Positions 14,117 through 22,975 of a DNA stretch of 64,000 bases are shown in pieces. Made by a program: the position numbers and the translations under genes. Each line of letters begins with the position of its first letter. Position 1 is the stretch's first letter. The DNA comes from CAWDVB01 sp963824105. GTDB taxonomy: Bacteria; Actinomycetota; Actinomycetes; Propionibacteriales; Nocardioidaceae. The DNA lies in assembly GCA_963824105.1 (NCBI GenBank), contig CAWGNN010000006.1:62001-126000 (forward strand). The letters are read 5' to 3'. Under the pieces are notes generated by a model, which was not told where the DNA came from, ran no database searches, and saw only the letters and a list, made by a program, of their open reading frames with translations.

Positions 14117-16900
14117 TCAGGTGCGCGGGATCTCCTTCATCTCGAACGCCTCGACGACGTCACCGATCTTGATGTCCTGGTAGTTCCGGAGCACCAAGCC
14201 GCACTCGAAGCCCTCACGGACCTCGCTCACGTCGTCCTTCTCCCGACGCAGCGACGCCAGGTCCAGCTTCTCGGCGACGACCGCGTTGTCGCGGAGCAGT
14301 CGCACCGAAGCGTTGCGCCGGATCAGGCCGGACGTGACCATGCAGCCCGCGATGTTGCCGAGCTTGCTGGAGCGGAAGATCTCGCGGATCTCGGCCTGGC
14401 CGAGCTGGACCTCTTCGAACTCCGGCTTCAGCATGCCCTTGAGCGCGGCCTCGATCTCATCGATCGCCTGGTAGATGACCGTGTAGTAGCGGATCTCGAC
14501 GCCCTCACGGTCGGCGAGCTCGGTCGCCTTGCCCTGCGGGCGCACGTTGAAGCCGATGATGACGGCGTCGGACGCGGCCGCCAGCATGACGTTGGTCTCG
14601 GTGATCGCACCGACGCCGCGGTCGATGACCCGGAGCTTGACCTCGTCGCCGACGTCGAGCTTGGCCAGCGAGTCCTCGAGGGCCTCGACCGAACCGGACA
14701 CGTCGCCCTTCAGGATGAGGTTGAGCTCCTGGCTCTCGCCCTGCTCCATGGAGGCCATGAAGTCCTCGAGGGTACGGCGGACCCGGCGCTGTGCCTGCAT
14801 CGCAGCGCGCTCGCGCGCCTCCCGCTTCTCGGCGATCTGACGAGCCATCCGGTCGTCATCGACCACGATGAAGTTCTGGCCCGCACCGGGGACACCGGAC
14901 AGCCCGAGCACCATCGCGGGACGCGACGGGTCGGCTTCCTCGATGTTGTCGCCGTGCTCGTCGAGCATCGCCCGGACCCGGCCATGGGCCGGACCCGCCA
15001 CGATCGAGTCACCGACCCGCAGCGTGCCGCGCTGGACCAGCACGGTCGCCACCGGGCCACGGCCACGGTCGAGGTGGGCCTCGACGACCAGGCCCTGCGC
15101 GTCCTGTTCGGCGTTGGCCCGCAGGTCGAGAGAGGCATCGGCGGTGAGGATGATCGCCTCGAGCAGACCGTCCAGGTTGAGGTTGGCCTTCGCCGACACG
15201 TCGACGAACATCACGTCGCCGCCGTACTCCTCGGGGACCAGGCCGTACTCGGCGAGTTGGCCGCGCACCTTGGTGGGGTCCGCCTCGGGCTTGTCGATCT
15301 TGTTGACCGCGACCACGATCGGGACTTGGGCGGCCTTGGCGTGGTTGAGCGCCTCCACCGTCTGCGGCATCACTCCGTCGTCGGCCGCAACCACGAGCAC
15401 GGCGATGTCGGTCGCCTGCGCTCCACGGGCACGCATCGCGGTGAACGCCTCGTGACCCGGGGTGTCGATGAAGGTGATCCGTCGGTCGGAGCCATCGACC
15501 TGGGTCGCCACCTGGTAGGCACCGATGTGCTGGGTGATGCCGCCGGCTTCGCGGTCGACGACGTTGGCGTTGCGCAGCGCGTCGAGCAGCTTGGTCTTTC
15601 CGTGGTCGACGTGACCCATGACGGTGACGACCGGGGGTCGTGCCGACAGGTCGGCCTCGACTCCCTCGTCAGCACCGAACTCCAGGTCGAAGGACTCGAG
15701 CAGCTCGCGGTCCTCGTCCTCGAGCGAGACCACCTCGACGACGTAGTTGAGTTCCTCACCGAGCAACTGGAGGGTCTCGTCGTTGACCGACTCGGTCGCG
15801 GTGACCATCTCGCCGAGCGAGAAGAGCATCTGCACCAGCGATGCGGGGTCGACGTTGATCTTCTCCGCGAAGTCGGTCAGCGACGCGCCGCGAGCCAGAC
15901 GGATCGTCTCTCCGTTGCCCTTGCGGACCCGGATGCCGCCGATCGTCGGCGCCTCCATGTTGTCGAACTCTTGACGACGCTGCCGCTTCGACTTGCGACC
16001 GCGGCGGGACGGCCCGCCGGGACGGCCGAAGGCGCCCTGCGTGGAGCCGCGGCCGCCGGGGCCACCACGGCCACGTCCGGGTGCGCCACCGGGACCACCC
16101 GGTGCGCCACCGGGACCGCCACCGGGAGTGAAGCCACCGCGCGGGCCGCCCCCCTCACGGGCCGGGGCCGGTCCACGACCTCCGGTGCGACCCGGTGCCC
16201 CACCGCGAGCCGGAGCGCCGCCACGGGCAGGGGCCGGTCCACGACCGGGCCCTCCGGGGCGGCTGGGTCCGAAGCTGCTGGGCGACTTGGGCATCATCGC
16301 CGGGTTGGGGCGGGGAATGCCCGGACGGCCGGTCGGCAGTCCGCCGGTCCTGCCGGGGGTGCCTCCTTCACGGCCCGCCGGAGGCCGCGGAGCAGAGCGC
16401 TGCCCCATGCCCTGCGTCGAGGAGAACGGGTTGTTGCCGGGGCGCGGAGCGCCTGGCTTGGGAGCCGATGGCCGGGGAGCGGGCTTGGCGTCCGCGGCAG
16501 CTGCGGGAGCAGCCTCCTCGGCCGGAGGCTCGGGCGGAGCGACCGGCTCGGGGGCCGACTCCTCGGCGACGGCCGGCGCCTCCACGGGGGCGGCCGGCGC
16601 CTCCACGGGGGCAGCCGGCTGCTCCGGCTCGGCGGCGGCAGGAGACTCCGCGGGAGCGGCCTTCTTCGCAGCCGCCTTCTTCGCGGTGGCCTTCTTGGCG
16701 GTCGACTTCTTCGCTGCGGCCGCATCAGTGGCTGCCTTCAGCTCATCGCCGTACTTCTCGGTGAACCGTTTGACGACGGGGGGCTCGACCGTCGACGACG
16801 CCGACTTGACGAACTCGCCCATCTCGCTGAGCTTCGCCAGGACGATCTTGCTCTCGACGCCGAACTCTTTGGCGAGCTCATGAACTCGGACCTTAGCCAC
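14117..16900 (-). CDS. infB: Translation initiation factor IF-2
   Basis: GTPase that delivers initiator tRNA to the 30S subunit. The 927-aa protein begins VRVHELAKEFGVESK, an IF-2N domain, then has an alanine/lysine/proline/glycine-rich disordered region (about residues 55-310), a second IF-2N segment, and the G domain with VMGHVDHGKT at about residue 430, DTPGHEAF and NKIDKPEA. Domains II-IV follow to the end. The GTG at 16898-16900 follows GGAAGGAGAAG. The Gly-rich linker (residues about 200-300) is of the length usual in actinobacteria. A short hairpin (about 16919-16941) lies in the leader. Confidence 0.96.
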   Translation of the reverse strand: MAKVRVHELAKEFGVESKIVLAKLSEMGEFVKSASSTVEPPVVKRFTEKYGDELKAATDAAAAKKSTAKKATAKKAAAKKAAPAESPAAAEPEQPAAPVEAPAAPVEAPAVAEESAPEPVAPPEPPAEEAAPAAAADAKPAPRPSAPKPGAPRPGNNPFSSTQGMGQRSAPRPPAGREGGTPGRTGGLPTGRPGIPRPNPAMMPKSPSSFGPSRPGGPGRGPAPARGGAPARGGAPGRTGGRGPAPAREGGGPRGGFTPGGGPGGAPGGPGGAPGRGRGGPGGRGSTQGAFGRPGGPSRRGRKSKRQRRQEFDNMEAPTIGGIRVRKGNGETIRLARGASLTDFAEKINVDPASLVQMLFSLGEMVTATESVNDETLQLLGEELNYVVEVVSLEDEDRELLESFDLEFGADEGVEADLSARPPVVTVMGHVDHGKTKLLDALRNANVVDREAGGITQHIGAYQVATQVDGSDRRITFIDTPGHEAFTAMRARGAQATDIAVLVVAADDGVMPQTVEALNHAKAAQVPIVVAVNKIDKPEADPTKVRGQLAEYGLVPEEYGGDVMFVDVSAKANLNLDGLLEAIILTADASLDLRANAEQDAQGLVVEAHLDRGRGPVATVLVQRGTLRVGDSIVAGPAHGRVRAMLDEHGDNIEEADPSRPAMVLGLSGVPGAGQNFIVVDDDRMARQIAEKREARERAAMQAQRRVRRTLEDFMASMEQGESQELNLILKGDVSGSVEALEDSLAKLDVGDEVKLRVIDRGVGAITETNVMLAAASDAVIIGFNVRPQGKATELADREGVEIRYYTVIYQAIDEIEAALKGMLKPEFEEVQLGQAEIREIFRSSKLGNIAGCMVTSGLIRRNASVRLLRDNAVVAEKLDLASLRREKDDVSEVREGFECGLVLRNYQDIKIGDVVEAFEMKEIPRT

Positions 16901-17021
16901 GCTAATGCGCTTCTCCTTCCGGTCCGAGTCGCCCCGGACCGCTATGGGGTATGCATGCTCATTGCGATGTACTCATCGAACGCTCATGAGCCGGTGCTCC
17001 ATCTTCTGTCGGTCGGGTCGG

Positions 17022-17312
17022 TCACGCGGGCTGCGTGGCCTGTCGCACGTATTCCTCCAGCTTGTCCGACGCCAGTCCTCCCGGAGCCCGGAGGGCCCTG
17101 CCGAAGGCTCGGCGCCGAAGCGCGAGATCGAGGCACTCCCGGGTCGGATGGAGACTCGCTCCCCTGCCGGGCGCCTCGCGGCCGGGATCGGGGACCAGCT
17201 CGGGGCCGGCTCCTCGGTCACGCACCACTACACGCAACAACTGCTCTGCGGCGGCTCTTTGCCGGCATCCCAAGCACATGCGGACCGGACCTGAGGAATC
17301 ACCTGAGGACAC
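17022..17312 (-). CDS. ylxR: YlxR-family nucleic-acid-binding protein
   Basis: A 96-aa DUF448 protein between nusA and infB, as in most bacteria. It carries the family motif RMCLGCRQR and a basic region RGASLHPTRECLDLALRRRAFGRAL with two conserved arms for RNA binding. Work in other species links YlxR to RNase P interaction or transcription control, but its role is not settled. The GTG start at 17310-17312 gives ten residues before the motif; an ATG at MCLGC is also possible. Confidence 0.85.
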   Translation of the reverse strand: MSSGDSSGPVRMCLGCRQRAAAEQLLRVVVRDRGAGPELVPDPGREAPGRGASLHPTRECLDLALRRRAFGRALRAPGGLASDKLEEYVRQATQPA

Positions 17313-17429
17313 AGCCGCTGCTTTCGTTTGCCGACGTCGGCGAACCGCCGCAGTGGAGTCTACCCGCTCCGTGGGGGTGACCCTGCCACCCCCACGCCGG
17401 ATGGAAGCGCTCCGCCCGACTTCACCCGG

Positions 17430-18395
17430 TCAGGCCTCGTCGGAACGGATGTCGATGCGCCAGCCGGTCAGCCGGGCGGCGAGTCGGGCGTTCTGACCTT
17501 CCTTGCCGATGGCCAGGGAGAGCTGGAAGTCGGGCACGATCACCCGGGCCGACCTCGCCTCCTCGTCCACGACCTCGACGCTGTTGACGTGGGCCGGGGA
17601 CAAGGCGTTGGCCACCAGCTCCGCGGGGTCGTCGGACCAGTCGACGATATCGATCTTCTCCCCGTGCAGCTCGCTCATCACGTTGCGCACCCGCTGACCC
17701 ATCGGGCCGATGCAGGCTCCCTTGGCGTTGACTCCCGACACCGTCGACCGGACCGCGATCTTGGTGCGATGGCCGGCCTCGCGGGCGATCGCGCAGACCT
17801 CGACAGTGCCGTCGGCGATCTCGGGCACCTCCAGCGCGAACAGCTTCTTGACCAGGTTCGGATGGGTACGCGACAGGTGGATCTGCGGGCCGCGCAGACC
17901 CCGGCGCACGCTGATCACAACGCACTTGATCCGGGCACCGTGGGTGTAGCTCTCCCCGGGCACCCGCTCACCTGACGGAAGGAGCGCCTCGACCTTCCCC
18001 AGGTCGACCATGACGTCGTCCGGATTGCGGCCCTGCTGGATCACGCCGGAGACGACATCGCCCTCCCGGCCCGAGAACTCGCCGAACTTCACGTCGTCCT
18101 CGGCGTCGCGCAGCCGCTGCAGCATGATCTGCTTCGCCGTGGTCGCGGCGATCCTGCCGAAGCCCTCCGGGGTGTCGTCGAACTCACCGACGGCCTCGCC
18201 GTCCTCGTCGACTTCCTGGGCCCAGACGGTGACGTGGCCGGTCTTCCGGTCGAGCTGGACCCGGGCGTTCGGGTTCGAGTCCTCGGTCTTGTGGTACGCG
18301 GTCAGCAGCGCCTGCTCGATCGCGTCGATGAGGATGTCGAGGGAGATCTCCTTCTCCCGCTCCAGCGCGCGCAGCAGTGACATGTCGATGTCCAC
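17430..18395 (-). CDS. nusA: Transcription termination/antitermination factor NusA
   Basis: Binds RNA polymerase and nascent RNA to modulate pausing, termination and rRNA antitermination. The 321-aa protein has the N-terminal polymerase-binding domain (LRALEREKEISLDILIDAIEQALLTAYHKT), an S1 domain around GREGDVVSGVIQQG, and two KH domains with KGACIGPMGQRVRNVM and LAIGKEGQNARLAARLTGW. The acidic C-terminal repeats of gamma-proteobacterial NusA are absent, which is normal in actinobacteria. GTG start with GGAGGAC about 8 nt upstream; 3 bp after rimP. Confidence 0.95.
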   Translation of the reverse strand: MDIDMSLLRALEREKEISLDILIDAIEQALLTAYHKTEDSNPNARVQLDRKTGHVTVWAQEVDEDGEAVGEFDDTPEGFGRIAATTAKQIMLQRLRDAEDDVKFGEFSGREGDVVSGVIQQGRNPDDVMVDLGKVEALLPSGERVPGESYTHGARIKCVVISVRRGLRGPQIHLSRTHPNLVKKLFALEVPEIADGTVEVCAIAREAGHRTKIAVRSTVSGVNAKGACIGPMGQRVRNVMSELHGEKIDIVDWSDDPAELVANALSPAHVNSVEVVDEEARSARVIVPDFQLSLAIGKEGQNARLAARLTGWRIDIRSDEA

Positions 18396-18398
18396 AGG

Positions 18399-18878
18399 TC
18401 AGTCCTCCTTCCGGTTGAACTCGATCTCCACCTTGGCCTTGGTGATCCGAGCCAGCTCTACGGTGCGCTCGGTCCCGTCGACGGAGAGGACACAGGTTTC
18501 ACCGCCGGCTTCGTCGCCGGTGGCCACGACCCGACCGACGACCGTCGTGCCATCGTCGAAGGTGACCCGGACGAGACGTCCGACGTTCCGACGCCAGTGC
18601 CTCAGCAAAGTGAGCGGACGGTCGATCCCGGGCGAGGTGACCTCGAGGGTGTACGGGTGCTCCCCCATCACGCCGGCGTCGTCGAGGACGCGGCTGACCA
18701 CCTTGGTGGCCTCCGCAATGCCGTCCAGGGTGACGCCGCCGTCCTTGTCCACGGCGACGCGCAGGATCCGTCGCTTCCCGGCGGGAGTGATCTCCACCGC
18801 CTCGACGTCCATCCCCAAGTGCCTCAGGGGTTCAGCGAGAGCCGCCTCGACCGCTGCCCGATCCTGGTCTGTCTTCAC
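18399..18878 (-). CDS. rimP: Ribosome maturation factor RimP
   Basis: Assists 30S subunit assembly. The 159-aa protein has an N-terminal alpha/beta domain with LGMDVEAVEIT and LRVAVDKDGGVTLD, then YTLEVTSPGIDRPL, the RimP signature, and a C-terminal SH3-like beta domain RVTFDDGTTVVGRVV. AGGAGGGCCG precedes the GTG start, so the message has a leader. It heads the rimP-nusA-ylxR-infB operon and is divergent, with only 76 bp between, from the ferritin-like gene pair. Confidence 0.94.
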   Translation of the reverse strand: MKTDQDRAAVEAALAEPLRHLGMDVEAVEITPAGKRRILRVAVDKDGGVTLDGIAEATKVVSRVLDDAGVMGEHPYTLEVTSPGIDRPLTLLRHWRRNVGRLVRVTFDDGTTVVGRVVATGDEAGGETCVLSVDGTERTVELARITKAKVEIEFNRKED

Positions 18879-18942
18879 CGGCCCTCCTGCTGTGCTGTTG
18901 TAGCGGCCAGACTAGCGGACAGCCGCCCTTGGCTGAATTGGT

Positions 18943-18948
18943 TAGCCT
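18943..18948 (+). promoter_or_regulatory. -10 box for the Tat-like/ferritin-like pair
   Basis: TAGCCT, then GCCCGG, then the GTG at 18955. Same 6-nt layout as at dapA; probable leaderless transcript. The divergent rimP promoter shares the 76-bp region. Confidence 0.5.
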
Positions 18949-18954
18949 GCCCGG

Positions 18955-19416
18955 GTGCGACGGCGTGATCTCCTGACTGCTCTTGGCGCGGTGGCTCTCG
19001 TGCCGCTGTCCTGGGAGACCTGGCGGCTGGGCCGCGAGGCCTGGTCCCTCGCCCAGCCCGTGTCGGTCGTGCTTTCCCCCGACGAGAGTCGGTCCCTGGA
19101 CCTGGAGCGGGCCGTCCTCGTCGTGCTGCACCACCTCGCGTCCCTGCCGCCAGGCACCGTGGACGACGCCACCCTCAGGGCCGTGACTGCGGCCCATCAC
19201 ATCCAGCTGACCGCGCTCACCGACGCGCGCGGGGCGGGCCCCGCGATCGTCCCCACCTCCGGTCCGGCCACCACCCTTCCGGAGGTACGGATGGCCCAGC
19301 GGGGCCTCGCCGAGCAGGCCAAGTCCGCGGGAGTGGAGGCCGCCCAGGGAGACTTCGCGATGCTCTTCGCGGCGATCGGAGCGGGGACGCGCCAGCAGAT
19401 GGGAGCGCTCCGGTGA
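18955..19416 (+). CDS. Hypothetical protein with twin-arginine-like N-terminus
   Basis: A 153-aa protein of unknown function. The N-terminus MRRRDLLTALGAVALVPLSWE has an RRRDLL motif and a hydrophobic stretch, resembling a Tat signal or N-terminal anchor, so export is possible. The rest is helical and rich in Ala, Leu and Gln, without cysteines. It overlaps the downstream ferritin-like gene by GTGA (19413-19416), so the two products are made together. Similar pairs next to rimP occur in related actinobacteria. The pairing suggests it could present or localise the ferritin-like partner, but that is inference. Confidence 0.6.
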   Translation: MRRRDLLTALGAVALVPLSWETWRLGREAWSLAQPVSVVLSPDESRSLDLERAVLVVLHHLASLPPGTVDDATLRAVTAAHHIQLTALTDARGAGPAIVPTSGPATTLPEVRMAQRGLAEQAKSAGVEAAQGDFAMLFAAIGAGTRQQMGALR

Positions 19417-19883
19417 GCCTGGTCGGGGCCCTGCAGCAGGCACTCGCCGCCGAGCATCGGGCGGTCTACCTCCTCGAGTACGCCGGGGGCCGGGCTGCGG
19501 CGTACGTCGGCAAGGGTCTGACCAAGCGCCTGTACACGCTCTGGCGCGACCACCAGGAGCTCCGTAGCTGGCTGGAGGCCGCGATCGCCGATCTCGGTGC
19601 CCAGCCGGTAGCCGCCGAACTGACCTACTCGGCGCCCGACGTGACGACCGCGCGCCAGGCCCGCTCGGTGGCACGAGACGCCGAGCACCGCTGCCTGATC
19701 GACTGGCTCGCTGTCGTGGCCGAGGCCGATCCCGCATCCGAGCTCCGCACCAAGGCGATGTCGGTCTACACCGCGACGGCGCTGCGCGAGCTCTCCTTCG
19801 GCGCTGGCCCTCAGGCCCTGCCGGGGCTGCGAGCCGCGTCCACCGCGCCGGGCACGGTCAGTCCGAGCCCCTCCAGCTCCTGA
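19413..19883 (+). CDS. Ferritin-like domain protein (DUF4439)
   Basis: A 156-aa helical protein of the DUF4439 family, which adopts a ferritin-like four-helix bundle. Candidate features are QQALAAEHRAVYLLEYAGG with Glu-His in helix 1, a second region RDHQELRSWLE in helix 2, and ARDAEHRCLIDWLAVVAE in a later helix. These ExxH-type patterns could bind metal, but the binding residues are not proven. The last 26 bp overlap the 3' end of the convergent HAD gene. Cytoplasmic unless carried by its coupled partner. Enzymatic role unknown. Confidence 0.75.
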   Translation: MSLVGALQQALAAEHRAVYLLEYAGGRAAAYVGKGLTKRLYTLWRDHQELRSWLEAAIADLGAQPVAAELTYSAPDVTTARQARSVARDAEHRCLIDWLAVVAEADPASELRTKAMSVYTATALRELSFGAGPQALPGLRAASTAPGTVSPSPSSS

Positions 19884-20565
19884 TCACGTCGACCACCTCG
19901 GCAAGCCGGTGGACCGTCGCGTCCGGCTCACCCTCGCTGTGGCCGAGCTGGTCGGCCGGGATGTCGCTGTGAGGGACGAAGATCGTCCGCATCCCAGCCT
20001 GCCCCGCTCCCCAGACATCCTCGAAGAGCCGGTCGCCGACGTAGACGCACGCGGTCGGGTCGCCGATCCCCACCGCCTCGATAGCGGCCGCGAACGCCTC
20101 GGGCGCGGGCTTGGTCCAGGGGATCTCGCTGGTGTAGACCGCGCCGTCGATCAGGTGGTCGACACCGTCGCGCCGGAAGATGTCGGCGTGCCAGTCCCCG
20201 GGCCAGACGGTGTTGGACAGCACTCCGACCCGCAGACCGCTCGCACGCAGTGTGGTGAACACGGGCGCGGCGTCCGGATCGGTGAAGGTCGCGTGCTCCC
20301 AGAAGTCCCGGTACGCCCCGAGATGCTCCTCGTCATAGGGAACACCGGCGGAATCCAGGATCTCCCGCAGCGTGCCCGAACGGTGATCCGCCTGGCTCCG
20401 CGCCCAGACCGCCACGCTGGCCTCCAGCAGCCGGGTCGCGGCGCCCTCGACGTCGTCGGGTGCGGCGACCCGAGCCAGCGACCGCCACTCCTCGGAGTAG
20501 TCGACGCTCTTCCAGGGCGTGAGAGTGCCGCCCCAGTCGAAGATCACCGCCTCCAGATCAGCCAC
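19858..20565 (-). CDS. HAD-superfamily hydrolase
   Basis: A 235-aa haloacid dehalogenase-like phosphatase candidate. Motif I is VIFDWGGTLT with nucleophile Asp at about residue 10; the second Asp of the usual DxD is replaced by Gly, seen in some subfamily members. Motif II is VGVLSNT, motif III the Lys in WTKPAPEAF and motif IV VYVGDRLFEDVWGA with the acidic pair. The cap is helical. The GTG/ATG start lies inside the proS 3' end: the two genes overlap by 8 bp. Substrate unknown; likely a small phosphorylated metabolite. Confidence 0.85.
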   Translation of the reverse strand: MADLEAVIFDWGGTLTPWKSVDYSEEWRSLARVAAPDDVEGAATRLLEASVAVWARSQADHRSGTLREILDSAGVPYDEEHLGAYRDFWEHATFTDPDAAPVFTTLRASGLRVGVLSNTVWPGDWHADIFRRDGVDHLIDGAVYTSEIPWTKPAPEAFAAAIEAVGIGDPTACVYVGDRLFEDVWGAGQAGMRTIFVPHSDIPADQLGHSEGEPDATVHRLAEVVDVIRSWRGSD

Positions 20566-22321
20566 GGACCAGCCTCACGAGGTGCGCGACCACGTCCTCG
20601 ACGGGCACGTCGGAGCGTTCGCCGGTAGCTCGGTCCTTGACCTCGACGACCCCGTCCACGAGCCCCTTGCCCACGACCACGATCGTGGGGACGCCGATCA
20701 GCTCCGCGTCCTTGAACTTGACCCCGGGCGACACCTTCTCCCGGTCGTCGTAGAGGACCTCGATGCCCGCCGCGGAGAGCTCCGCGGCGATCCTGGCCGC
20801 CGTCTCGAAGACGGCCTGGTCCTTGCCGGTGGCCACCAGGTGGAGGTCCGCCGGGGAGACCTCACGGGGCCACACCAGCCCGAGGTCGTCGCAGGTGTTC
20901 TCGGCGATGGCGGCCACCGCGCGGGAGGGACCGATGCCGTAGGAGCCCATGGTCACAGTGACGAGCTTGCCGTTCTCGTCGAGGACTCGCAGGTCGAGCG
21001 CTTCGGCGTACTTGCGGCCGAGCTGGAAGATGTGTCCGATCTCGATGCCTCGGGCGGCCTCGAGGGTGCCGTCACACTCCGGGCAGGCGTCGCCCGCACG
21101 CACCTCGGCGGCCTCGATCGTGCCGTCGGCCTCGAAGTCGCGACCCTTGACCAGGTCGATGACGTGCCGTCCCGGGTCGTTGGCTCCGGTCACCCAGCGC
21201 GTTCCGTCGACTACGCGGGGGTCGAGCAGGTAGCGGACACCGGACGCGCTCTTCTCCCCCAGCGAGCTCGGTCCGATGTAGCCCCGGACCAGCGCGGGGT
21301 GGCGGGCGAAGGCGGCCTCGTCGAAGGCCTTGAGCTCGGCGGGCTCGACCTGAGCGGCGAGCCGCTTCTCGTCGACCTCGCGGTCGCCGGGCACTCCGAT
21401 CGCCAGAGGCTCCTCTTTGCCGTCGGGGTGGACGAGCATCACGATCACGTTCTTGAGGGTGTCTCCGGCGACCCAAGGACGGTCGTCGCGAGGGAACTTG
21501 GCGTTGAGCACCTCGACGAGCGTCTCGATGGTCGGCGTCTCGGGGGTGTCCTCGGCGTGGGCCGCCGGCGCATCCGCGAAGTCCAGCGGAGCGGGTGTCC
21601 GGACCCGGACGGCCTCGACGTTCGCCGCGTAGCCGCAGGACGGGCAGCGGACGTAGGTGTCCTCCCCGACCTCGGCGTTGGCGAGGAACTCCTCGCTGGC
21701 CGAGCCGCCCATCGCACCGGACATCGCCTTGACGATGACGTAGGACAAGCCGAGCCGGTCGAAGATCCGGATGTACGCCGCTCGATGGGCGTCGTAGGAC
21801 GCCTGGAGGCCAGCGTCGTCGATGTCGAACGAGTAGGAGTCCTTCATCCGGAACTCCCGCCCGCGCAGCAGACCGGCCCGGGGACGCGCCTCGTCGCGGT
21901 ACTTGGTCTGGATCTGGTACAGCGACAGTGGCAGATCCTTGTAGGACGAGTAGAGATCCTTCACCAGCAGGGTGAACATCTCCTCGTGGGTCGGCCCGAG
22001 CAGGTAGTCGCCGCCCTTGCGGTCGTGGAGCCGGAAGAGGTTCTCGCCGTACTCGGTCCATCGGTCTGTCGCCTCATAGGGCTCGCGGGGCAGCAGCGCC
22101 GGGAAGTGGACCTCCTGGGCGCCCATCCTGTCCATCTCCTGGCGGACGATGTTCTCGACGTTCCTCAGGACCCGGTAACCCAGCGGCAGCCAGGAGTAGA
22201 TGCCCGGCGCCACCCGCCGGATGTAGCCGGCCCGGACCAGCAGCCTGTGACTCGGCACCTCCGCATCCACGGGGTCCTCACGAAGCGTGCGCAGGAACAG
22301 GGTCGACATCCGCAGGGTCAT
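20558..22321 (-). CDS. proS: Prolyl-tRNA synthetase
   Basis: Charges tRNA-Pro with proline. The 587-aa protein is the long bacterial type with an inserted editing domain. Class II motifs are visible as LPLGYRVLRNVENIVRQEM, TKYRDEARPRAGLLRGREFRMKDSYSF and GIGPSRAVAAIAE. The INS domain includes the cysteine pairs VRCPSCGYAAN and DACPECDGTLE. The ATG at 22319-22321 gives the usual MTLRMSTLFLRTLRED; ten codons of open frame precede it. TACCCT lies 7 nt upstream. The stop overlaps the HAD gene by 8 bp. Confidence 0.95.
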   Translation of the reverse strand: MTLRMSTLFLRTLREDPVDAEVPSHRLLVRAGYIRRVAPGIYSWLPLGYRVLRNVENIVRQEMDRMGAQEVHFPALLPREPYEATDRWTEYGENLFRLHDRKGGDYLLGPTHEEMFTLLVKDLYSSYKDLPLSLYQIQTKYRDEARPRAGLLRGREFRMKDSYSFDIDDAGLQASYDAHRAAYIRIFDRLGLSYVIVKAMSGAMGGSASEEFLANAEVGEDTYVRCPSCGYAANVEAVRVRTPAPLDFADAPAAHAEDTPETPTIETLVEVLNAKFPRDDRPWVAGDTLKNVIVMLVHPDGKEEPLAIGVPGDREVDEKRLAAQVEPAELKAFDEAAFARHPALVRGYIGPSSLGEKSASGVRYLLDPRVVDGTRWVTGANDPGRHVIDLVKGRDFEADGTIEAAEVRAGDACPECDGTLEAARGIEIGHIFQLGRKYAEALDLRVLDENGKLVTVTMGSYGIGPSRAVAAIAENTCDDLGLVWPREVSPADLHLVATGKDQAVFETAARIAAELSAAGIEVLYDDREKVSPGVKFKDAELIGVPTIVVVGKGLVDGVVEVKDRATGERSDVPVEDVVAHLVRLVRG

Positions 22322-22391
22322 GCGCGCAAGGGTATCCAGCCCCCACCGCACCAGCGAACCGAGTTACGACCTGCGGGAATGCCCCGGCCGT

Positions 22392-22397
22392 TACCGT
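22392..22397 (+). promoter_or_regulatory. -10-like box for the PH-like membrane protein
   Basis: TACCGT is followed by GGACCC and the ATG at 22404. A TAnnnT hexamer with 6-nt spacing; probable leaderless start. No -35 seen. Confidence 0.4.
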
Positions 22398-22403
22398 GGA
22401 CCC

Positions 22404-22904
22404 ATGGACTCAGGGGACGTGGTGCTCACGCCCAAGAGAAGCTCGCTGATCTGGCCGTCGGTCGGCAGCCTGATCCTCCTGCTCCTCGCGATCTGGTTCA
22501 GGGGTGACAACCCCCCGATGGCGTGGCTGGGGATCTTCGTGTTCGGCCTCGCGCTGGTGGTCTTCTCCGTCTCGTTGCTGCCGGGCAGCGCGTTTCTGCG
22601 GATCACCACCGATGGTTTCCAGGACCGCTCGCTGTTTCGGGACCGCTTCTACAAGTGGGAGGACATCGCGGCCTTCGTCCCCTACAAGCCCTCGCCGAGG
22701 GCGCGCCTGTGGCGGGTCGGCTTCCGCTACCGCGTCGGGTACGTGCCCCCGAAGGGCCGGGCGGGCCGTCTGGGAGTGGCCGCGGCGCGCTCACTGACCG
22801 GGGTCGAGGGAGGGGTGTCCAGCAACTTCGGCCGCTCCGCGCAGGATCTTGCCGACCTGCTCAACGCCCGCCTCGAGCAGAGCCGGGGGTTGGGACACGC
22901 CTGA
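22404..22904 (+). CDS. Membrane protein with PH-like domain
   Basis: A 166-aa protein. Two hydrophobic helices near the N-terminus (LIWPSVGSLILLLLAIWF and WLGIFVFGLALVVFSVSLLP, about residues 16-55) are followed by a soluble domain. AFLRITTDGFQDRSLFRDRFYKWEDIAAFVPYK has the strand pattern of bacterial PH-like (bPH) domains, which bind membranes or proteins. The end NARLEQSRGLGHA is a helical tail. It stands alone and is closed by a strong hairpin terminator. Function unknown. Confidence 0.7.
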   Translation: MDSGDVVLTPKRSSLIWPSVGSLILLLLAIWFRGDNPPMAWLGIFVFGLALVVFSVSLLPGSAFLRITTDGFQDRSLFRDRFYKWEDIAAFVPYKPSPRARLWRVGFRYRVGYVPPKGRAGRLGVAAARSLTGVEGGVSSNFGRSAQDLADLLNARLEQSRGLGHA

Positions 22905-22920
22905 CTCGGCTGGACCGGGC

Positions 22921-22970
22921 CGACAAGGATGCGGCGCGGACCTGATGGTCCGCGCCGCACGTCGTTGTCG
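22921..22970. terminator. Bidirectional terminator hairpin
   Basis: A 13-bp perfect stem, TGCGGCGCGGACC with its complement GGTCCGCGCCGCA around a TGAT loop (22930-22959), extended by CGACAA/TTGTCG outer arms. It lies between two converging genes and probably serves both. Confidence 0.8.
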
Positions 22971-22975
22971 AGCGA

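Noticed and set aside
14954..17380. 808-codon plus-strand frame opposite infB and ylxR
   Set aside because: Shadow of infB with GC-driven lack of stops; composition unlike the neighbouring proteins.
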